64,000 nucleotides of DNA, from the NCBI GenBank assembly GCA_030490835.1, contig CM059971.1, forward strand, positions 75,968,224-76,032,223, in the 5' to 3' direction. Every line of letters begins with the position of its first letter. The stretch's first letter is position 1. This stretch comes from Annona cherimola. Taxonomy: Eukaryota; Streptophyta; Magnoliopsida; Magnoliales; Annonaceae. The notes beneath the pieces are model-generated. The model did no database searches, was not told the origin of the DNA, and worked only from the letters and a program-made list of their open reading frames with translations. Below, piece by piece: positions 11,601-20,600 of this stretch. Position numbers and translations under genes: made by a program.

Positions 11601-14600
11601 ATTAGTATGCATACAAGGACTTTATACAGTGTATAGAAAACTCAAGCTTGTCCAGCATTTATGAAAAATCACGAAATTGAAAGGGAAATGTTCTACATCA
11701 AAAAAAAAAAAGAAAAAAAAAGAAAGGGAAATGTTTGAAAAAGCCTCTTTGAAATTTGAGAGGAACTCATTTTTAAGAAAACCCCAAAAATTCCAACAAA
11801 CCGTTCCTAGTGAGATTAGGAATGTGACTTCTTAACAGCACATTCTTGATTGCTGAAGACTATGTCGTTGTCAGAAGAGGTTAGATTTGCAAGTTTTGAT
11901 GGTTCTGATGTAACCGCAAGGTGCAAATAGATAGGTTCAAAGCTAACACTAGCTAGTAGAAGAACAGTATCTGTATATGGAAATAGCTTGAATTCTGATC
12001 TTGCTGGATGTTAAACACAACAAGTATTTAGGGATTATGAAACACAGAGTGGACCGAATTGTGCAAACTACTGCAGAAGATCATTTTTCGAAAGCATAGG
12101 CAGATCCAAATAGCGTTCAGTGATGGAAAATGCCTGAACTGAATTTTCAAAAATTATATAAGTTTACTTAAAATTTTGAAAATACTTTAAAATATTATCT
12201 ACTTTGACATAGACACATAGTTGCCCCCTCTCAATTTATTAATATAACCTTTTTATATCAAATTGCCCCCACTTATTAAAAGTCTTGAATCCGCCCTTGT
12301 TTAGAAAATAGATTACTTCGAGAAACTATGAGACGACAGTTGTAAGACCAATCTTTTATCTCTAATACATTAATTGATATCAAATTGATCTAGGGCAGGA
12401 AGTAGATAATATCCACCTTCTTTGAAACATGACTAAAATAGCCTTATGTTTTCAAAAAAAAAATAGCCGTATATTTAAAATTTTAAAATAAATATATACA
12501 AATCTTCAAAAATGGTAAAAAGTAGTTTCTAAATTAAATATATTTATATTAACAATTTTATAAAAACTGAAAAAATTGAAAAAAAATATTTTTTGAACCA
12601 GTCTGAAATGTTCATTTGCTTGAGAAGAAATAATAATAATAATAATAATAACAGGGTCTTTTATGGGGATGAGAAAAGAAGACTTCTTTTGGTTGAAGAA
12701 AAACTGAAGAAGGAATATCCAGCATTGTAGAGTTAGTGAAACTGATGAAGGCGCCTAGAAACTGCTAGATGATTTCTGGGGTTGATCTGTTGCAGAAGAC
12801 AAATCTCAAGGCCTTCACCCAAGGCTGTATAGTTCAACGAGCAGCCTGAATTGAAATGGAGAAGTTATGCTGCTTGGATTTTAATGCAGCTTAAGCGATT
12901 TTAAACACAAGATGGTGTCCAATTTGGCGAAGAATGTGCAGCAGAAGTTGGATAATGCTATTGGAACCTTGTTCGCTGCCTGGGCTTCGTTGAAAATGTG
13001 GTCGAAGTTGCAAGATTCAGAAAGGGTGGATGAAGTTTGCAATGCCTCTAGCTTTTGAGGACTTAGCCAATGGGTTCCAATCTCAACAATCATCGATTAA
13101 GAGAAAAGATGATGGAATCCAATTTTATTTTTTTTAACGGTGGGTGACTTTGAGAAAACAATGATAGAAAGCCAAACTTTTGACTTTGATGACAATTCAT
13201 AAAGGACAAATGCCCTGGATCCAAAAAAATTGGAAGACCTCGAAAGAAAAAAGCAAAATCCTTTTAATAGAGAAAAAAGGGAAGAGAGGGAAGAATCTAC
13301 ACATACCTTAGTAGAAAAATTAAGGTTTATAAACTCTCAAAATAAGCTAATAATAGCAGAATAAATACCCTATTTATAAGGAACTATTAAATCTGATCTG
13401 AACTCAAACATTAAAAGAATGTATGCTTTTTTATGAAAATAAAAAACATATTCTTGGGAACATGAGAACTCGTATAATAGGAAAACTAAAAATAAAAATA
13501 ACTTAAAAGACATTCTAAACCATTATCTAAACTAAAGATACAAAATCTTTAGAATAACAATGCTTCCAAATAAAAATCTCAACAAAAGAACCTTAATTTA
13601 TGAAAGTTTTTTGAAACTCCACGTCATCAATGCAATTAAGAAATTGCAGAAAAATGTGATGCTAAGTGGCTCTTGACCAAAACGTTTTGAATCTATTGCC
13701 ACGAATAATCAAAACAAGCACACAGCATCAAAAAGCAAGAGCTAATTTCGCATAGCCACATCTGTTAATTGTTTGTTCTTCGTGTCTTTAATGTCTTGAA
13801 CAAATCCTTACATCCTGCTAGATAATCATTAAGATTTATTATGGCTTCTAATTTTTTTTTGGAAATAGTCTGTCTTGTAATTTTTTTATTATAATAATTT
13901 CTTTTGATTCATATATACTACAATGATCTGAACTGATCTTATAACAGAGCCTTGAGATATTCTTACAACTTCCAAACAACAATTTACAACCTTCTCACCA
14001 ATCAACTCAAATTTTTCTAAACTTTATCCCAAAGCAAAGCCTCGAGATATTCTTAGAACTTCCAAACAACAATTTACAACCATCTCACCAATCAACTCAA
14101 ATTTTTCTAAACTCAACTCAAATTTTTCTAAACTTTATCCCAACCAGATATTCTTACAACTTCCAAACAACAATTTACAACCATCTCACCAATCAACTCA
14201 AATTTTTATAAACTTTATCCCAATTTTTCTAAACTTTATCCCAACCAGATATTCTTACAACTTCCAAACAACAATTTACAACCATCTCACCAATCAACTC
14301 ATCCAATTTTTCTAAACTTTATCCCAACCAGATATTCTTACAACTTCCAAACAACAATTTACAACCATCTCACCAATCAACTCAAATTTTTATAAACTTT
14401 ATCCCAACTGTTTTTATAAACTTTATCCCAACTGGTGGACACAGGTGGACGCTCCCACAACTAGAGGAGAGAAATTGACATCACCTACACTAATATTTCC
14501 ACCGCACGCATTTTTTGCTGGAGTTGCAGATCGAATAGAAGATGCCCGTCTGCTGGGCACGTCTCCCGACCACTGAGGCAATGCCTCATTGGTGTAATAA

Positions 14601-17600
14601 TAATAATTTCAAATTCAATAGAAACTGCATAAGTTACTATAATTGCATGTGCATAGTTATTTGTAAACATGTGATAATTATGTCATACATGAATCGTATG
14701 TGGAAAAAAAATGTCAAGGCAACATAGGCCCTTTTATCCATCAATGTAGAAACTCCGTTTGAAGTAAAAAATCTATGTAAATGTAAGATGTTCAAGGTAG
14801 CTTGTAAATTTTCATTGCTATTTTTTTTTTTTATTTGATATTTATAATCATCTCAACTAGTGTTACAATCAAGTTTATTCTTACAAATTACTAACAATAT
14901 CCCTACAATGCAAGGAGACAATGCTACCACTCGAACCAACGCTGTTCTGGCATTACACCACCTGCTATATAACAACGGCACTGCCGTCGTGGCTCATAGC
15001 GGATTTTTGGACATGGTGGCAACTCAATCGAATTATCAGAATGTATATTATTTCCCAAAGTGGGAATGCTTGGTTTAAGCTATACTAAGGCAATTTTTAA
15101 AGTTAAATAATTCAATACTTATGTAAGCGAAAAAGCTTCCACACTTACTCTTATTTTTTAAAAATCTAAACCATTTCATACTTAATACATCTTGCTTATC
15201 ATGCCACCAGAAATAATTTTTATTGAAAACTTATTTCTTGTAAACAATAGTATATTTTGAGAGTGAATATTCGAACATTCAAAATTTTAAATATAAATAA
15301 ATATTTGAAATGTATATAGTTTTTGGAAACGTAAATAAATATAGATAAAAATGATAAATTATTTATATTTTACAAAAAAAATTAAAATTAAAAAATAAAG
15401 AACAAGCATGGAGGCTTCCATGTTTACATAAACATTGAATCATTCCTCATTTTTTAAAAATCTAAATTACCCAACATATTCAATATATTATATTTAGTTA
15501 GAAAATAAAAAACCATAAAATAATTATACAAACTTATCAAAAACTTTTAAATCAACTTTGTTACATTTATATACAGTTTTTTGAAATGATTTTTATTTAT
15601 AACATATAAACGTCATTCTAAACAAGAAGAATAGTTTAGATTCAACCAAGCAGTTCCACATTTGTGGAAAGTAAGAAACATTTCCACATGATCGCGTCCC
15701 TTTCGGATAACTTGGCTTGATATGTTTTAGATATATTTAGACATTTTTACTGGACTAGTTTCAAAATATATTTTTTTGATAAACATATTCTCTTATTAAT
15801 CTGAAAAAAAAATTACTAATAAAAAATTATTAGCATCACTTTTTTCCGCAATTTCTTAGTTGCATTGATGACGTGGAGTTCCAAAAATTTTCATAAATTA
15901 AGGTTCTTTTGTTGAGATTTTTATTTGGAAGCATTGTTGTTCTAAAGTTATCAAAAAAAAGTTTCAAAATATTAGAGCTACGAAAGTACACCTAAAACTC
16001 TAAAATTACTGAGGATATTCTCTATTAGTCTCTACTTGCAGTATGAACTTCAACCATGGCCTTTTCCTGGAAGTTGTTTGTCTCCAAAATGGGGTTCAAT
16101 ATTCCATGTCTAAGTATTCGTTTTACCCAAGTGGAAAAGAGTCGGTCACTTCATCTCATTATCTATGTAAAATAGCTTTGTAAGAACTGATGACATGTAA
16201 GGAAGAAACAGTCAATTCCCTCACTTCACGTCGTACTAGTTAATAGAATCTACAGTTCGATTGAATTGTGCTCTTGAGCAAAAGATAACTTACCGATAAA
16301 TGATCACACTTTCTGGCAAAAATCACCTTTGCAACGAGCGTTCATTAATGACCTAGTCTAGATCATACATGAAAGCTTTGCCTTCAAGTCGTAAATAATA
16401 GATTGTTTCTATTTTTCTCATCATCTAACCATGAAATTTTCATTCAACAAGGAGTTACCTGTACAATCCCTATGATCTATTCCTCGAATTCAAATATCAT
16501 TCCTTATTTTTTATTAACTGCTTCATTTTTCAAATGGTACATCTCCCTTCATAAAGGGTAGGACCTTCATTTCTTCTAATCACAACTGGCTTTTAATTAG
16601 GATTGTCTAAACGTGCTGCGCCATCTGATAACTTCGATCTCATCTAGTACTTATTGAAGAAATAGTTCTGCCGCTGTTTCATAGAAATCCGAAATTCTAA
16701 TAACTTGTGGAAAATGGATAATGGCAGAATGTTTTGAAAACATAGCTACAGCACATATTTACCGATCGGCAATGCTATATATTTAGCCTAGCATTCCATG
16801 TTTCAATAAGAAATATAATAAAGTCTACGAAATTGAGACAATGTGATAGGCACTTGTAATAGGTGGGTCATGGCACGTGTGCATTAGGGGAGAAAGTCAG
16901 CTAGGAATATAACAGAAATAGGTGATAAGACAGGGGCAGCACTGTGTAAAGCAAGCAAGAGAAATACTATTCTTTCCATTTTCCATTCCTTAGTTTTCTT
17001 TTCAATGATTTGTTTCTGTAGAAAGAAAATCAAGAAGGCAATTTCCTATGCACTAGGAACTTACCAAGTGGTATCAGAGCATTGACGATCCCCAGAGAGA
17101 ATAGCGAAAACCAAAGACGACTGTATCAGACGGCTGGAGGAAGAGCTCAAGAGAATGGCCCAGACGCACAGCCACAAGATGGACAATCTAGAGCAGCAGA
17201 TTGCTGCAAGTCAAATAGCACTAAAGGATCAGATGGCACAGACCCAACAAAGGTCGGAGGAGCAATTCAAAGCCCTGTACAATCTCCCTACGGAGGCAAG
17301 ATCGCATGATCGTGATGGAGGAGTAGAGGGTGGAAGAGCAATTCAAGGCCTTGTACAAGCTTCTGCACCTCAACCAAAGACAATCAACTTCGGACGCCGT
17401 CCAGGCAACGGGGCCACGAGGATCAAGGGAAGAAACACCTTCTGACCAAGAGCATGCGGGGACGAGAGCGCAACGTTCTGGAGAAGTAACAATGCTCACC
17501 CACTAGCATGCCTGGGAAGAGGAAAAGATCACGACATCCATCCACCAAGTAGATAGATCTGCAAGAGACACAATCCTCCTATCTGGCAAGACAAGCCAGT

Positions 17601-20600
17601 GGAGGGAAACCACCATGGTGCAGGACATGGATGTAGGGTAAAAGTGGCGATGATGGCGTTACCATTGGTAAAACAAGGCACGAGGTGCCCATCAAGAATC
17701 AAAAGTTAAGGTACGCATGGGCAATTGGAAGCAAGCAGTAGCAAGTAGAAGGGGTCTAGATTGACCCAACAGCAACAGTGGAGAGTGAAATTTAGGGTAT
17801 ATTTGGTAATGAATAAACCTTTTGAAGAAAAGTTTTAAAAAGTAAAAGTTGTCAAATGATGTGATATGATAAGAGTAATGATGAGTAGTAAAAAATATAA
17901 AGTTAAATAGATAGGTTAGTTGTGTAAATAGTTGTGTAGAAATGATTGAAAAGTAGGATAGTTGTATAGGAAAATGTGAAAAAATAATTAAAATATATAA
18001 TAATTATGGAAAGTGAAAAGTTTTAACTTGACATTTTCTATCAATTGTCAAACACACCCTTGGGTGGCTACAGAATTGGAGCACAGCGCTTCAATTCTTT
18101 CCTCCGTATGGGATTCATCTTTGTTAGGAAAGATAACCGAGTTTGGCAAGAAGTCATGGCTTCTAGTCATTGCGACATGGTCGACACAGGGGCAGCATGC
18201 CCTCCGTTTTCATCCTTGAAGTCCTTCTCCTCAACGTCATCAAAGGTAGAGAGCACGATATCGTCGAGAATTCCAAGGCATAGTGGTCCCACAAAAGACA
18301 GACATTGGAGGCTGTGGGATCCCGGCAAGAAGAGACGAGGTCTGAATGAACTCCGTCAACACTTCCCCATTCAGGAAAAGACGAAGAAAATGACCCGCAC
18401 TAGATGAAATGGTAAGCACGTGTAGACGTGTGCGGGCCAGCTGGTATACGATGGCGTCATGGCAAGCATGAGAAGAGCGATTCACACGTGGCCCGAATTC
18501 CCCCAAAACATGTAGAGGCGTAAACATGTGAAGACCGGTTGTGTCCCCCCATTAGACCATGGAAATTTAGATTGAAATTTTGTTTTAAATTTTCAAATTT
18601 TAAGATTTTCTACCTTGAGGACAAGGTTGATTCTCATGGGGGATGGAATGATAGGCACGTATAATAGGTGGGTCATGGCATGAGTACATTAGGGGAGAAA
18701 GGCAGTTAGGAATGTAACAGAAATAGATGTATAAGAGAGGGGGCAACACTGTGTAAAGCATGCAAGAGAAATATCATTCTTTCCATTTTCCATTCCTTAG
18801 TTTTCTTTTCGGTGATTCATTTCTGTAGCAAGAAAATCAAGAAGGCAAATTCCTACGCACTAGAAACTTACCGCAATGAGAAGTTTGGAAGACATACAAC
18901 CAATGTTGATTGCAACAAGTTGACTCACATTGCAACAAATTTTATTATTTGCAGTGAAATTCGTTGTAGGAACTTGTCTATGGTTCTCAAATATACCTAT
19001 AAGCAATATCATTGTCATGGGTCTATGCAAATAGCCCAGTAGCAACTACATTGTAATAATAAAGTTTGTTGCAGCGTAATCAATGTGGAAAGATCATAAA
19101 GAAAGCAATGCTTAACCAATCAAGTAATGTCCTTTTGACCTCACACAATTACAAGGCTATATTTCAATATCTTTTCCTTTTTTCCCTTTGTATTAGTTCC
19201 CTCATTCTTCTCTTCGTTTTTCTCCTTCTTGAAAAAATTTGTCTATACTTAATCTCTCCATAAGTTCTGTACAATAATCGCTAATATAAATGCTAAACTT
19301 CTATTCGGACATATTTTCCTGTATTATTCAGTTGGGGAATATTGTGCGAATTCCAACATTGATTATATGGAAGGGTGGTAAGAAATATGACCTCGGGTTT
19401 TTCCCCTCTCTAGTTAGCCTTTATAGATGAATTCTCCTTTAATTATGTCACTGATATCAGAACCAGCTACAATAGTTCTTAATTGCAATCATCCAGAATT
19501 GTTGGTAACATCTGATCAGGCAACCCATTAATCTAATTATGACATCTAACATATATGGAATATGAAAATCCACCACTTACCTTAACATGAAAGTGTAAGT
19601 TGAAAGAGTTGAGGCTTTGTAAATCATTCCACTAATACAAAATCATTTACTTTAACAAGAAGGTAAAATTACCCTGACTTTTTCAACTTGTTTTGTATGC
19701 CTAATCACATCCACAAGCTTGTCAACATCTCAAAATTGAGGAAGGAACCAATCCAGTTAATCTCATTCATCGGGCCTTATTTGAATAATCAAGAACTCAA
19801 ATAAGTAGTTGTAAGATAGCACAACAAATAGGCAAGAGTTTCCACAAGTAGAAGCATCCATTGATGAGATATTCAAAATGGAACTGCCCTTTTATAACTA
19901 CTCCACTGTCTACACTAAATTTCTGGATGAATGTAGGACAAGGATATGGATGATTGCGTTTACACTCTCGAAAAAATATCTTGTTCACGACATGGATGAA
20001 ATGAGAAAGTAAGATGAAAAACATTTTATTGTGTACTAAATAATTTTTTTTAAAAAAAAAAAAAGTAAAAGCGTTGTTCCTCGAACTCATCTTATTCAAG
20101 TTGGGAATAAGAACGCAAATGAGCTGATCGAAAATCATTCAAAAATTGGAAAACTTAAGAGAAGAAAAAATAATGAAAGACATATAGCATATTAATGACA
20201 ACCATAGAACCAACCTGGAAACTTTTTGTTCTGATCAGTGTGATCTTGGACGCATATTCCAGCCATGCTTGAATAAATGGGGATTGAATGCTCTCAGCAA
20301 CCCTTAAAGTGGGTAAAGATTAACAAAATCATTTTTTCTTTCTTTGTAATTCGAGGGTTCAAAGCAAGAATTTCATCTTGGGAAAACTTTGGCTTAGGTA
20401 ATTCGATCCCCGCATGAAAGCAGATCTTATCAGGGAAGAAACTAGTCTGGTAAAAAGTAAGGAAAAGTAGGGGGAAAGTACTACAAGTTAATAGTTAAAG
20501 TACTAATTAAAAAAATAGTTAAAGTAAAATAGATTAGAAATGAGATTAGAAATTGGAGAATAAATTTTTAAAAATGAATAATACCGATCATAAGATAAAT

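Larger units (their letters stand above)
9084..13546. other. MADS intron 1, distal part
   Basis: AT-rich intron sequence. It holds a decayed miniature-element copy (9893-10170), an AT-rich foldback-core relic near 12440-12600, a TAA microsatellite near 12628-12652 and a short unplaced coding-like piece at 12912-13058. The rest shows nothing recognisable. Confidence 0.5.
16844..18873 (+). mobile_element. Nonautonomous miniature LTR retrotransposon in MADS intron 1
   Basis: Complete structure: LTRs at 16844-17066 and 18649-18873; a primer-binding site TGGTATCAGAGC at 17069-17080, two bases after the 5' LTR; a purine-rich run TGGGGGATGGAA just before the 3' LTR; and a 5-bp target-site duplication CAATG at 16839-16843 and 18874-18878. 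The internal 1.58 kb has no RT or integrase. It has a gag-like start (coiled-coil [20 protein letters not shown] near 17165) and non-viral-looking GC-richer DNA at 18060-18540. A miniature element of another family lies inside it. The LTRs differ at roughly 25 of 223 positions, so it is old. Confidence 0.9.
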
